The notes beneath the pieces were generated by a model. The model was not told where the DNA came from. It did not search any database and worked only from the letters and a program-made list of their open reading frames with translations. This document shows, piece after piece, positions 35,172 through 44,722 of a stretch of 64,000 nt of DNA (its first letter is position 1; every line of letters begins with the position of its first letter). The stretch comes from Bradyrhizobium archetypum. Its GTDB lineage: Bacteria > Pseudomonadota > Alphaproteobacteria > Rhizobiales > Xanthobacteraceae. The position numbers and the translations under genes are program-made. The stretch is taken from contig NZ_JAAVLW010000002.1 in assembly GCF_013114835.1 (NCBI RefSeq), positions 310,001 to 374,000 of the forward strand, in the 5' to 3' direction.

Positions 35172-36017
35172 TCAGCCCTTCAGCCGCTCGGCGTGCCAGC
35201 GCAAATGGTCGGCCATGAAGGTTGAGATGAAGTAGTAGCTATGGTCGTAGCCGGGCTGCCGGCGCAAGGTGAGGGGGATTTTGGCTTTCTCGCAGGCGGC
35301 TTGCAGCAGCTCCGGGCGGAGCTGTTCCGTCAGAAAGTTATCGGCATCGCCGTAGTCGACCAGTAGGTCGGACAATCTGGCACCATCCTCAATCAGGGCC
35401 ACCCCATCGTGCTTGCGCCATGCCTGCCTGTTATTGCCGAGATAGCCGCCGAGCGCCTTGATGCCCCATGGCACCTGCGAGGGAGCAACGATCGGCGCAA
35501 ATGCACTGGCCGCGCGATAGCGGTCGGGATTGCGCAGCGCGACTGTCAGCGCGCCGTGACCGCCCATGGAGTGGCCAAGGATGGATTGCCGATTCGCGTC
35601 GACGGGAAAGTTTTCGGTGACCAGCTTCGGCAGTTCTTCCGTAACATAGCTCCACATACGGTAATTGCGGGCGAACGGCTCCTGCGTCGCATCGACGTAG
35701 AAGCCGGCGCCAAGCCCGAAATCATAGGCATTGGCTGGATCGCCGGGCACGCCTTCGCCACGCGGGCTGGTATCGGGCGCAATGAAGATCAGTCCAAGTT
35801 CGGCACAGGCGCTGCGGAATTCGCCCTTTTCGGTCACGTTGGCATGGGTGCAGGTCAAGCCGGAGAGATACCAGACCGCCGGCAGCCTGGCGCCGCCGGC
35901 GTGTGGCGGGACATAGACCGAAAAGGTCATGTCGGTCTGGGTTTCGCGGCTGGCGTGTCGATAGACACCCTGTGTTCCGCCATAGGATTTGTTCAGCGAA
36001 ACAGTCTGCATGGTCAT
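35172..36017 (-). CDS. fghA: S-formylglutathione hydrolase
   Basis: A 281-residue alpha/beta-hydrolase (esterase D family) that hydrolyses S-formylglutathione to formate and glutathione, the last step of the glutathione formaldehyde route. The nucleophile elbow is GHSMGGHG (Ser150), the acid lies in YGDADNFL and the catalytic His in PGYDHSYYF. WYLSGLTCTHAN and APDTSPRGEGVPGD are typical. ATG 36017 has GGAG 9 bases upstream; a further ATG two codons on is also possible. It is separated from frmA and gfa, which lie about 9 kb away on the other strand. Confidence 0.94.
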   Translation of the reverse strand: MTMQTVSLNKSYGGTQGVYRHASRETQTDMTFSVYVPPHAGGARLPAVWYLSGLTCTHANVTEKGEFRSACAELGLIFIAPDTSPRGEGVPGDPANAYDFGLGAGFYVDATQEPFARNYRMWSYVTEELPKLVTENFPVDANRQSILGHSMGGHGALTVALRNPDRYRAASAFAPIVAPSQVPWGIKALGGYLGNNRQAWRKHDGVALIEDGARLSDLLVDYGDADNFLTEQLRPELLQAACEKAKIPLTLRRQPGYDHSYYFISTFMADHLRWHAERLKG

Positions 36018-36046
36018 GTCTTGCAACTCCTACCGGGGGCGCGTCG

Positions 36047-36667
36047 TCACGCCACACCGCTTTCGATTGCCAAACGCACCAGCTCGGCGGAAGTTCGCAC
36101 GCCGAGCTTCTGGCGCATGATCGATGATGTGTTGGCAACGGTCTTGTACGAGGAATGAACCAGCCACGCGATCTCGGAAAGGCTCTTGCCGGCGCTGAGC
36201 AGGCGCAGGATTTCCATCTCCCGCGACGTGAGTTTGGAAAGCGGGCTGCGGGCGAATGCAGGTCCGGCGAACGCGATGCTGCGCGCGATCGCGGAGGGCA
36301 AGTAAACTCCGCCCTTGCCGACTTCACGGATGGCTTCGACCAGATCCTGCGGATCGCCTGTCTTGGCAACATAGCCCTTGGCGCCGATCTCGATGGCGCG
36401 TGCGGCGAAGACCGGATCGTCGTTCATGCTGAACATGATGATTCGTGCGGAGGCAGCGCGCGCAAGAATACGCCGCGCCAATTCGAACCCCGACACGGTC
36501 GGCAGGTTGATATCGATCACGCAGATGTCGGGGCGTTCAGCGACGAACACGCGCTCGCCACTTTCCGCATCGGCCGCCTCCAGTAGCACGACCTCCGGCT
36601 CGTCGGCAAACACGGTACGGCAGCCGGAAGCAACGATGGGATGATCGTCGACGATCAGAACACGCAT
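36047..36667 (-). CDS. NarL/FixJ-family response regulator
   Basis: A 206-residue protein with a receiver domain (RVLIVDDHPIVASG, phosphoacceptor Asp52 in VIDINLP, Lys in YVAKTG) and a LuxR-type helix-turn-helix (LTSREMEILRLLSAGKSLSEIAWLVHSSYKTVANTSSIMRQKL). The partner kinase is divergent 177 bases away. The pair resembles FlhSR of Paracoccus and RfdSR of Rhodobacter, which control C1 genes including formaldehyde dehydrogenase and cytochrome or xoxF genes. The pair therefore probably tunes this cluster. Confidence 0.87.
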   Translation of the reverse strand: MRVLIVDDHPIVASGCRTVFADEPEVVLLEAADAESGERVFVAERPDICVIDINLPTVSGFELARRILARAASARIIMFSMNDDPVFAARAIEIGAKGYVAKTGDPQDLVEAIREVGKGGVYLPSAIARSIAFAGPAFARSPLSKLTSREMEILRLLSAGKSLSEIAWLVHSSYKTVANTSSIMRQKLGVRTSAELVRLAIESGVA

Positions 36668-36844
36668 TGCATCGATCCCCGAGCTGCTTTCCGTCCCGTT
36701 GTTGCATCGCGTCACGCTGCACCGGCGCCAGGCCGCCATGCAACATCCGCGAGATTGCTGTACGCTTCAATCTGATCGTCGGTTTTTCTACTGTCAACGG
36801 TCCTCTCAACGGGGACAGATTGCGACGCGATTGGGGCAAACGTC

Positions 36845-38200
36845 ATGTGGCAGAAATTATCGTTGCGCGGACGGATCAATTTGCTGCTGGCGCTGGGTCT
36901 GACGCTTGGGTTGGCGATCAATATTGCGCGGCTGGTGGTGGAGGCGGCGCCGCGTGTTCGGGCCGAAGATCAAAGCGTCATACGGCTGGCGCGCGAATTT
37001 GTGGAGACGATCGTCCCCAGCCTCAACGAAGCGCCGGACCCGGATGCGCGACTGAACCAGATCGTTCGCGACCTCAGCCGGCTGCGGCACGTCAGTATCA
37101 CACGGCAGGGTGATGCTGCCATGGGCGAACGCCCCGGCAACGGCGACGATGCGGCGCGGTCGCCGCCGGCATGGTTCATCGCGCTCGTTCATCCGGCAAC
37201 GACGACCGTGAGCGTACCGATCACGATCCACGGAAAGCCGCAGTCGCTCCTGATCACCTCGCATCCGAACGATGAAACGGCCGAGATTTGGGATGGCATC
37301 GTGACCCAGCTTGCGGTCGGTTCCACCCTCGCCATCGCGCTCTTTCTGGTGACGATGATGGTGGTTGGCCGTGCGCTGGCGCCGCTACAGGCGCTTTCGC
37401 AGACCATGGCAAACATCGAGGCTGGGCAATATGGGGCACGTGTCGAGCCCGGCGGCGCGCCCGAACTGGCGGCCATCTGTGCCAAGCTGAACCATCTTGC
37501 TGGTACCCTCGGCGAGGCCGTCGAGGACAAGCGGCGGCTCGCCGAACGCACGGTCTCGCTGCAGGACGTGGAACGCAAGGAGATCGCGCGCGAACTGCAT
37601 GACGAGTTTGGGCCGTATCTCTTTACGCTGCGAGCCCACACTGGCGCCCTGATGCGGCTTTCGGAAGACGGGCGTGCGCCCGCTGTGGATGCACTGCGCA
37701 AGCATGCCGCCGCCATCATGGAGCAGATCAACGCGCTGCAGCAGTTCAACCGCCGGATACTGGAGAAGCTGCGGCCGGTCGGCCTCGCGGAGCTTGGGCT
37801 TCGCGAGGCACTTGGCGTCCTCTTGCGCCTGTGGCGTGAGTCGCGTCCGGACGTCACCATCGACGCAAACATTGCCTGTGCGCCCGGCGGGACCGGAGAC
37901 GTCGCGGACTTGACAGTCTACCGCATCGTCCAGGAAGCCCTGACGAACGCCTTCCGGCACGCCGATGCGACCTCGGTCAGCGTTACGGTCGAACAGGCCG
38001 CGGGAACGGACGGAAATCGCGGCAGCGCCCTGGTGCGCGTCAGCGACAACGGCCGTGGCCTGGCGCCGGATCACAAGCTCGGTTTTGGCCTGATCGGCAT
38101 GCGCGAGAGAATACTGGCATTGGGCGGTACGCTGAATGTCGTATCCGGCAACGGCGGGGTCACGGTGGAGGCGGTCGTTCCCCACGGATCGCACGCTTGA
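36845..38200 (+). CDS. NarX/UhpB-type sensor histidine kinase
   Basis: A 451-residue kinase: transmembrane segment at about 12-33, a periplasmic sensing loop of about 115 residues, a second transmembrane segment (about 154-175), a HAMP linker, the HisKA_3 phosphoacceptor helix (ERKEIARELHDEFGPYL, His252) and a C-terminal HATPase with N-box VQEALTNAFRHADA and VSDNGRGL. No PAS domain. The signal is unknown; formaldehyde, methanol or a lanthanide are candidates by context. Divergent from its likely response regulator. Confidence 0.88.
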   Translation: MWQKLSLRGRINLLLALGLTLGLAINIARLVVEAAPRVRAEDQSVIRLAREFVETIVPSLNEAPDPDARLNQIVRDLSRLRHVSITRQGDAAMGERPGNGDDAARSPPAWFIALVHPATTTVSVPITIHGKPQSLLITSHPNDETAEIWDGIVTQLAVGSTLAIALFLVTMMVVGRALAPLQALSQTMANIEAGQYGARVEPGGAPELAAICAKLNHLAGTLGEAVEDKRRLAERTVSLQDVERKEIARELHDEFGPYLFTLRAHTGALMRLSEDGRAPAVDALRKHAAAIMEQINALQQFNRRILEKLRPVGLAELGLREALGVLLRLWRESRPDVTIDANIACAPGGTGDVADLTVYRIVQEALTNAFRHADATSVSVTVEQAAGTDGNRGSALVRVSDNGRGLAPDHKLGFGLIGMRERILALGGTLNVVSGNGGVTVEAVVPHGSHA

Positions 38201-38361
38201 GCGATCGCGCAGGGCATGCGGGAATTTTTCCCGGTCTGTTCGGGAGGAATGCACGCGGGGATTCCGACCTTTTGCGGCTAGCGCGGCTCGTTGCCTTCTC
38301 ACTACTATCTGCATCCAACCGGCAGGGGACAATGCGGCCGGTATGTAGGTGGGGTGGGCAT

Positions 38362-40791
38362 ATGGGCGCGCGCGTACTGGTAATCGGGACAATCTCGCTA
38401 TGCCTGATTCCCGCGATCGATCGTGCCGAGGCTCAGACTGCATCCAGCGATAGCGAGGTCTTGCCCGCCATCGAGGTCGTCGCTCCTGCGACGAGCGCCA
38501 AACCGGCCCGCAGCCGGGGTGCAGCCCGGGCGGCCACAAGAAATATGCGCAGGGTCTATGTCTATCCGACCGCGCCTACGCCGACGGTCGGCTCGGGAAC
38601 GGATGTCGACAAGGTAGCGGCAGCGGTCAATGCCGTCGGGGCCGGGCAGATCGCGCGCACTGGGTCGCTGAACATCGCGGATACATTACAGCAGCAGGTG
38701 CCGGGTATCATCATCAGCGATACGACCGGAAATTCATTTCAGCCGGACATCCAGTTTCGCGGTTTTGTCGCATCTCCGGTCGCCGGTACTCCCCAGGGCC
38801 TGGCGGTTTACCAGAACGGAGTACGTATTAACGAAGCGTTCGGCGACACCGTCAATTGGGACCTGATTCCGACTGCCGCGATCAGGTCGGTCACGGTCGT
38901 CACCAACAATCCCGCGTTCGGCCTCAATGCGCTGGGTGGCGCCGTCAACGTGCAGATGAAGGACGGCTTCAACTATCACGGCGGCGAAATCAACACGATG
39001 GGCGGCTCGTTCGGACGCATCCAGAGTTCGGCGCAGTATGGCAAGCAGATCGATAATGTTTCCGTCTACGGCGCGCTCGAAGGCGTGCGCGACAACGGCT
39101 ACCGCAATTTTTCGGAGTCGGCGATCCGCCGGTTTTACGGCGACGTCGGTTACCGGACCGACAGCAGCGAATTTCACCTCAACGTGGGCGTCGCCAAGAA
39201 CAATTTCGGGGCGACAGCGGCGGTGCCGGTCGAGCTGCTCCAGAAATATTGGGGGGCGACGTACACGACGCCGCAGACCCACGACAACCGCGTTGCCTAC
39301 GCCAATCTGAGCGGAAAGGTCGATGTGACGCCGACCTGGACGATCGAAGGCTCGGCGCGCGTCCGCGCGTTCCGTCAGAAGACGGTGGACGGAAACCCTA
39401 CCGAGACGGAGCCATGTGCCGCCGATGCGGGGCTGCTTTGCTTCAACGAGGACGCAGCACCGGGAGCGCCGGCCAACGGGCTCAACGGAGTTCAGCTAGC
39501 AAATCCGTTCCCCGACACCGCAGTGCTGGGGCAGATCGATCGGACGACGACCCGTTCGACGACGACCGGGGCAACCCTGCAGGCGACCAACACCGACCAG
39601 TTGTTCGGACACAATAACCAGTTCATGGTCGGTACCAGCTTCGACTCCGGCGTCACCCGTTTCGGTGCCAGCGCGGAATTGGGCACGATCGGTCCTAACT
39701 ACGTTGTCAGCGGCAGCGGCATATTCCTCGGCCCATCCGGCGCGCCGATTTCGATCGGTCCAGTCTCGCTTCGGGCGACCAACCGCTACACCGGCCTCTA
39801 TGCGCTCGACACGTTTGACGTGACGGACAAATTCTCAATCTCAGGCGGCGGCCGGTTCAATTTTGCAAGCGTCAACCTTCAAGATCTGATCGGCACCGAT
39901 CTTAATGGCAGTCATACGTTCAGCCGCTTCAATCCGATGATCGGTGGTACCTACAAGATTACGCCCGAACTGACCGCCTATGCCGGATATTCTGAAGCCA
40001 ATCGCGCGCCGACCCCATTGGAGCTCGCATGCGCCGATCCTGCGCGTCCCTGTATCATCGGGGCCTTCCTGATCGCGGATCCGCCGCTGAAGCAGGTCGT
40101 CTCCCGTACCGTCGAGGCGGGATTCCGCGGCACCAGGGAGCTGAATATCGGAACGCTCGGGTGGAAGGTCGGCGCGTTTCGCGCAACCAATGCCGATGAC
40201 ATCCTGGCGCTTCCCAGCGAGCTGCCGGGCTTTGGCTACTTCCAGAACGTGGGTAGCACGCGGCGCCAGGGTATCGAGGCCCAGCTCAATCTGACGTCGA
40301 AGACGCTGCAACTCTATGCCAGCTATGCCCTGGTGGATGCGCGCTTCCTCGATGCCCTGCAGGTCAACTCTCACAGCCCGTTCGCCGTCGACGGCATCAT
40401 CCAGGTGCTTCCGGGCAACCGGATTCCGGCGATCCCGCGCAACCGGGTCAAATTCGGCATTGATTATTCGGTCACCGAGGCGTTCAAAATCGGCGGTGAC
40501 GCGTTGTTCGTCGGCAGCCAGTATTTTGTTGGCGATGAATCCAATCAGGCGGCGAGGCTGCCAGGATACTCGGTTTTCAACCTGCACGCCGCGTATCAGA
40601 TCAACAAGATGTTCCAGATCTACGGCCGCGTCGATAATGTCTTCGATAAGCGCTATGCGACTTACGGAACATTCTTCGATACCAGTGACGTGCCCAATTT
40701 CACCAATGGCGGGGCGGATTTTACCGATCCGCGCTCGGTCAGCCCGGCGCGGCCGCGCGCCTTTTACGCGGGCCTGAAGGCAACCTTCTAG
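38362..40791 (+). CDS. TonB-dependent outer-membrane receptor (LutH-like by context)
   Basis: An 809-residue receptor with a signal peptide (IPAIDRAEAQ), an N-terminal plug (GSLNIADTLQQQVPGIIISDTTGNSFQPDIQFRGF..., PAFGLNALGGAVNVQMKDGF) and a 22-stranded barrel ending in aromatic KATF. TonB-box-like IEVVAP lies near residue 40. Receptors of this kind import metal chelates or cofactors too large for porins. Beside xoxF and the PQQ-ABC system, it may be the lanthanide-chelate receptor, as LutH in Methylorubrum. ATG 38362 is preferred since the signal peptide starts there; an ATG at 38332 is possible. Confidence 0.87.
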   Translation: MGARVLVIGTISLCLIPAIDRAEAQTASSDSEVLPAIEVVAPATSAKPARSRGAARAATRNMRRVYVYPTAPTPTVGSGTDVDKVAAAVNAVGAGQIARTGSLNIADTLQQQVPGIIISDTTGNSFQPDIQFRGFVASPVAGTPQGLAVYQNGVRINEAFGDTVNWDLIPTAAIRSVTVVTNNPAFGLNALGGAVNVQMKDGFNYHGGEINTMGGSFGRIQSSAQYGKQIDNVSVYGALEGVRDNGYRNFSESAIRRFYGDVGYRTDSSEFHLNVGVAKNNFGATAAVPVELLQKYWGATYTTPQTHDNRVAYANLSGKVDVTPTWTIEGSARVRAFRQKTVDGNPTETEPCAADAGLLCFNEDAAPGAPANGLNGVQLANPFPDTAVLGQIDRTTTRSTTTGATLQATNTDQLFGHNNQFMVGTSFDSGVTRFGASAELGTIGPNYVVSGSGIFLGPSGAPISIGPVSLRATNRYTGLYALDTFDVTDKFSISGGGRFNFASVNLQDLIGTDLNGSHTFSRFNPMIGGTYKITPELTAYAGYSEANRAPTPLELACADPARPCIIGAFLIADPPLKQVVSRTVEAGFRGTRELNIGTLGWKVGAFRATNADDILALPSELPGFGYFQNVGSTRRQGIEAQLNLTSKTLQLYASYALVDARFLDALQVNSHSPFAVDGIIQVLPGNRIPAIPRNRVKFGIDYSVTEAFKIGGDALFVGSQYFVGDESNQAARLPGYSVFNLHAAYQINKMFQIYGRVDNVFDKRYATYGTFFDTSDVPNFTNGGADFTDPRSVSPARPRAFYAGLKATF

Positions 40792-40865
40792 CGCCAGAGC
40801 TTGATTGCAGGAGAGGGCGTCTCTGCGACGATGCGCGGCAGAATATCGGCTGGCCGGTATTCCGT

Positions 40866-41834
40866 TCAGGAAGCGTCGAGCGACGGATCGACCGCATGCG
40901 CCTTGTGAATCGCAGACGGAACGACCCCGAAATGCTTCCGGAACACGCGGCTGAAGTGCGACGAACTGGAAAAGCCCCAGGAAAATGCGACGTCCGTAAT
41001 CGTTTTTCCGTGCTGCGTCTCCAGCTCTTGCCGGCAGTGCAGCAGTCTCGCCCGCCAGATATAATCGCTAACGGTCATGCCCTTGTCGCTGAACAGCATG
41101 TGCAGATAGCGCTTGGTGCAGCCCAGCGCCGCCGAGATCTGATCGATGCACAGCTCCGGGTCGCGCAAATGCTCGCGGATAAACGCTTGAGCGCGAATGT
41201 ACATCGCTTCGGGACCGACGCGATCGAACATCGTGTCGGCCTCGCGCAGCGGCAACAGCAAGAGATCGATCAGCGAATCGGCGACGCCGATAGCGTTGTA
41301 GGGCGACAACCTGTTCGCTTCGTCAAACGCGGTGTGCACGAAGTCGTAGGCGATGCGGCCGGTGCCGTTACGCGCGGAGAGCTTGCACGGCAACATCTTC
41401 GCGGTGCGAAAACCACGTTCGTGAAGCAACTCCTTTGGGACGATCACGACCTCGTGACGGGTCAATGAGGGGCTGACGATCGTGTGCGGACAGGAGACGT
41501 CATAGGCGAGGCAGTCGCCAGGCATGATGTCCATGCGACGGCCGGCCTGTTCAAAATGCGAGATGCCGTAGGTCTGGAAAAGAATCTTGACGTAGGGATG
41601 TTCGCTCAGCTTTGTGCTTGAGACCGTATGGGCGATGCGATGCTGGCTTGCTTCGATCTGGCACAGTTTCAACTGCGAGACGGTGGTGTAATTTATCCGG
41701 CCCTCGAGCGAGGTACCTTCCAACGGATCGACATCAAACTGGCCACAGAGATCGGTCAGGGCATCTGACCAAGTTTGGATCTGCTTTTTCGGCGCCAACC
41801 CAGAAGTGCTGAGTGAACGAACTATATCAGACAT
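40866..41834 (-). CDS. AraC-family transcriptional regulator
   Basis: A 322-residue regulator with an AraC-binding-like N-terminal domain (SQLKLCQIEASQHRIAHT, DIMPGDCLAYDVSCPHTIV) and a C-terminal double helix-turn-helix (CIDQISAALGCTKRYLHMLFSDKG and TITDVAFSWGFSSSSHFSRVFRKHFG). It is divergent from xoxF across 414 bases and is the obvious candidate for its direct regulator. The ligand is unknown. Confidence 0.88.
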   Translation of the reverse strand: MSDIVRSLSTSGLAPKKQIQTWSDALTDLCGQFDVDPLEGTSLEGRINYTTVSQLKLCQIEASQHRIAHTVSSTKLSEHPYVKILFQTYGISHFEQAGRRMDIMPGDCLAYDVSCPHTIVSPSLTRHEVVIVPKELLHERGFRTAKMLPCKLSARNGTGRIAYDFVHTAFDEANRLSPYNAIGVADSLIDLLLLPLREADTMFDRVGPEAMYIRAQAFIREHLRDPELCIDQISAALGCTKRYLHMLFSDKGMTVSDYIWRARLLHCRQELETQHGKTITDVAFSWGFSSSSHFSRVFRKHFGVVPSAIHKAHAVDPSLDAS

Positions 41835-42248
41835 TGCCCAGCCACCGATTTGAGAACGGGCTGCAACCTCTGCCTCGACGTCCGTCAGATGGTCGCGACA
41901 TTTGGACCCAATTTAGGCAGTCGTCAGGGAAGTTGCGCAGATTCTTCCCAATATCCCTTTGACAATCCTCCAACTTAGTTTTGGCGGCGTCAAGGGAAAC
42001 CTCGGCCGGAATCGCCCAGCGAAACCGTGGGACATGCCCATGAAATGATGCTTCGCAGCATCGCGGCAGAGTCAGAACGTCGTACAGGACCTGAAATTAA
42101 AAAATTCAATTGAGTTTCGCTATTGAGCAAACGCGCTTCACTCTTGGGCAAGTTTCCTATTTCGGAACGGGATAGGAAGAAGGACCAACAATGGAAGAAA
42201 TGGGCCGTTTCGGCGGAAACCCAAAACTCGTACCTGGAGGAAACCATT
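41835..42248. promoter_or_regulatory. divergent araC-type/xoxF control region
   Basis: This 414-bp gap contains no gene. Inverted repeats seen are GGGAA/TTCCC (41927-41931 and 41945-41949) and GATGCT-tcgc-AGCATC (42047-42062). An AT-rich stretch (about 42090-42125) precedes xoxF. An ideal GGAGG lies just upstream of the xoxF ATG. A TTGACA occurs near 41959 without a confident partner -10 box. Which elements bind the AraC or response regulator is unknown. Confidence 0.5.
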
Positions 42249-44054
42249 ATGCGCAAGGTGCTATCCGCGACCTGTCTTGGCGCTATGGCGACATTCGTCG
42301 TCGGCGTCGCATACGCCAACGAAGAACTGATCAAGATGTCGCAGAACCCAAAGGATTGGGTGCAGCCGGCCGGCGACTACGCCAATACGCGCTACTCGAA
42401 GCTTAACCAGATCAACGCATCCAACGTCGGCAAGCTCCAGGTCGCCTGGACCTTCTCGACCGGCGTGCTGCGCGGCCATGAGGGCGGACCGCTTATCATC
42501 GGCAACATCATGTATGTCCATACCCCGTTCCCTAACAAGGTCTATGCTCTTGACCTTTCGCAGGACAACAAGATCGTCTGGAAGTATGAGCCGAAGCAGG
42601 ATCCAAACGTCATTCCGGTGATGTGCTGCGATACGGTCAATCGCGGCGTGGCCTATGGCGACGGCAAGATATTCCTGCACCAGGCAGACACAACGCTGGT
42701 CGCGCTCGATGCCAAGACCGGCCAGGTTGTGTGGAGCACCAAGAATGGGGATCCCGGCAAGGGCGCCACCGGCACCTCCGCGCCGCTCGTCGTCAAGGAC
42801 AAGGTTCTGATCGGCATTTCCGGCGGCGAATTCGGCGTGCAGTGCCATGTCACGGCCTATGACCTGAAGAGTGGCAAGCAGGTGTGGCGCGCGTTCTCTG
42901 AAGGGCCGGACGATCAGATCTTGTTCGATCCGGACAAGACCACCGAGCACGGCAAGCCGGTCGGCAAGGACTCGAGCGTCAAGACCTGGCAGGGCGACCA
43001 GTGGAAGATTGGTGGCGGCTGCACATGGGGTTGGATGTCCTATGACCCGAGCCTGAACCTCGTCTATTACGGCTCCGGTAACCCCTCGACCTGGAATCCG
43101 AAACAGCGTCCGGGCGACAATAAGTGGTCAATGACCATCTTCGCGCGCAATCCCGACGACGGAAAGGCCAAGTGGGTCTATCAGATGACGCCCCATGATG
43201 AGTGGGACTATGACGGCGTCAACGAAATGATCCTCAGCGACCAGCAGATCAACGGCCAAGACCGCAAGCTGCTGACGCATTTCGATCGCAACGGTTTGGC
43301 TTACACGATGGACCGTGCAACCGGCGAACTCCTGGTCGCCGAGAAGTATGATCCGAAGGTGAACTGGACCACCGGCGTCGACATGAACAAGAGCTCGCCG
43401 ACCTACGGACGTCCCAAGGTCGTCGATCAGTACTCGACCGAAAAGGGTGGCGAGGACAAGAACACCAAGGGTATCTGCCCGGCCGCGCTCGGCACCAAGG
43501 ATGAGCAGCCGGCGGCCTATTCGCCCGACACCCAACTGTTCTATGTGCCGACGAACCACGTCTGCATGGACTATGAGCCGTTCAAGGTGAGCTACACCGC
43601 CGGTCAGCCTTATGTCGGTGCGACGCTGTCGATGTATCCGCCTCCAGGCGAAAGCCATATGGGCAACTTCATCGCCTGGGACAACAAGACCGGCAAGATC
43701 GTCTGGTCGAACAAGGAGCAGTTCTCGGTGTGGTCGGGAGCGCTCGCGACGGCCGGCGGCGTAGTGTTCTACGGAACGCTTGAAGGCTATCTGAAGGCGG
43801 TCGACGCCAAGACCGGCAAGGAACTCTACAAGTTCAAGACTCCCTCCGGTATCATCGGCAACGTCACGACCTATGAGCAGGGCGGCAGGCAGTACGTGGC
43901 TGTGCTGTCCGGCGTCGGTGGCTGGGCGGGTATCGGCCTTGCCGCAGGCCTGACCGATCCGACTGCGGGCCTGGGCGCCGTCGGTGGCTACGCCGCGCTG
44001 AGCAACTATACCGCGCTGGGCGGCACGCTCACCGTGTTTGCGCTGCCGCAGTAA
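42249..44054 (+). CDS. xoxF: lanthanide-dependent methanol dehydrogenase XoxF
   Basis: A 601-residue PQQ dehydrogenase exported by a signal peptide ([10 protein letters not shown]). It oxidises methanol, and often formaldehyde, in the periplasm. Diagnostic features: vicinal Cys126-Cys127 (VMCCDTV), metal-ligand Glu194 (GGEFGV), Asn278 ([10 protein letters not shown]), catalytic Asp320 and the extra Asp322 in [10 protein letters not shown] that marks lanthanide enzymes (Ala in calcium-type MxaF). Tryptophan-docking repeats and a C-terminal LTVFALPQ complete the propeller. Of clade XoxF5 by appearance. ATG 42249 follows TGGAGGAAACC; an in-frame upstream start at 42123 lacks this and would extend the signal. 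No mxaF or mxaI is in the window. Confidence 0.96.
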   Translation: MRKVLSATCLGAMATFVVGVAYANEELIKMSQNPKDWVQPAGDYANTRYSKLNQINASNVGKLQVAWTFSTGVLRGHEGGPLIIGNIMYVHTPFPNKVYALDLSQDNKIVWKYEPKQDPNVIPVMCCDTVNRGVAYGDGKIFLHQADTTLVALDAKTGQVVWSTKNGDPGKGATGTSAPLVVKDKVLIGISGGEFGVQCHVTAYDLKSGKQVWRAFSEGPDDQILFDPDKTTEHGKPVGKDSSVKTWQGDQWKIGGGCTWGWMSYDPSLNLVYYGSGNPSTWNPKQRPGDNKWSMTIFARNPDDGKAKWVYQMTPHDEWDYDGVNEMILSDQQINGQDRKLLTHFDRNGLAYTMDRATGELLVAEKYDPKVNWTTGVDMNKSSPTYGRPKVVDQYSTEKGGEDKNTKGICPAALGTKDEQPAAYSPDTQLFYVPTNHVCMDYEPFKVSYTAGQPYVGATLSMYPPPGESHMGNFIAWDNKTGKIVWSNKEQFSVWSGALATAGGVVFYGTLEGYLKAVDAKTGKELYKFKTPSGIIGNVTTYEQGGRQYVAVLSGVGGWAGIGLAAGLTDPTAGLGAVGGYAALSNYTALGGTLTVFALPQ

Positions 44055-44070
44055 AGCAGGACCACCTCGT

Positions 44071-44098
44071 CCGGCGCGTGGCTTGCTCCACGCGCCGG
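44071..44098 (+). terminator. hairpin between xoxF and xoxG
   Basis: CCGGCGCGTGG (44071-44081) and CCACGCGCCGG (44088-44098) form a perfect 11-bp stem with a 6-base loop, starting 17 bases after the xoxF stop and followed by TTAGTCTA. It can act as partial terminator or 3' mRNA protector, giving more XoxF than XoxG. Confidence 0.6.
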
Positions 44099-44129
44099 TT
44101 AGTCTAGATCGAATATCGAGGATGAGCTC

Positions 44130-44645
44130 TTGCGTACAATTTGGTTGATTGCGGCCACTCTCATGCTGGCGGCGCCGGGAGGAACTGCTTTTGCGGAGGC
44201 GACCGATCCGGCCGCCGTCAAGTCCGAGGATGGCAAATATCTCGACAAGGAGGGGAATCCGACCTTCAAGGTCGCGGCCGACGGGACGGTCGATTGGTAC
44301 ACCTATTCCGGATACCGTCGCTATCACTCCGAATGCCATGTCTGCCACGGTCCTGACGGGATGGGATCGACCTACGCGCCGGCATTGCAGCAGTCGCTCA
44401 AGACGATGAGCTACGGCGATTTCCTCGGAGTGGTCGCGAGCGGCCGCAAGAACGTCAATACCGCGCAGGAGAGCGTGATGCCGGCGTTCGGCGATAATCC
44501 GAATGTCGCCTGCTACATGGACGACCTCTACGTCTACCTGCGGGCCCGCGCATATGACGCGGTCGGTCGCGTGCGGCCTGGCAAGCGTGAAGACAAACCC
44601 GACGCCTACACTGAGGCGGAAAAAGCCTGCATGGGAGCCAAATGA
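44130..44645 (+). CDS. xoxG: XoxG, cytochrome c electron acceptor of XoxF
   Basis: A 171-residue class I cytochrome c with a signal peptide (APGGTAFAEA). Heme is bound by CHVCH (Cys69, Cys72, His73); Met117 in SVMPAF is the likely sixth ligand. The YHSECHVCHGPDGMGSTYAPAL and VASGRKN text fits the c-L/XoxG group. The start is a TTG at 44130 with GAGGA 7 bases upstream; no suitable ATG is present before the signal. It takes electrons from reduced PQQ in XoxF. Confidence 0.92.
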   Translation: MRTIWLIAATLMLAAPGGTAFAEATDPAAVKSEDGKYLDKEGNPTFKVAADGTVDWYTYSGYRRYHSECHVCHGPDGMGSTYAPALQQSLKTMSYGDFLGVVASGRKNVNTAQESVMPAFGDNPNVACYMDDLYVYLRARAYDAVGRVRPGKREDKPDAYTEAEKACMGAK

Positions 44646-44722
44646 TCATGCCGAACACCCGCGCTGTGCGTTTCAATGCCCTGGTGCAGCGGCTTGAAAA
44701 GAGAATGTGGAGCCTAAGATGA
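44642..44722 (+). CDS. 26-codon ORF joining xoxG and frmA (putative coupling peptide)
   Basis: The ATG at 44642 overlaps the xoxG stop (ATGA) and has GGGAG 5 bases upstream. Its TGA at 44720-44722 overlaps the frmA ATG at 44719 (again ATGA). The encoded basic peptide begins [11 protein letters not shown]. It could be a peptide of its own or a translated bridge coupling xoxG and frmA. Short, so unproven. Confidence 0.35.
   Translation: MIMPNTRAVRFNALVQRLEKRMWSLR

Noticed and set aside
42123..42248. N-terminal extension of XoxF by 42 residues
   Set aside because: The ATG at 42249 has an ideal GGAGG and begins a proper signal peptide; the extension would bury it.
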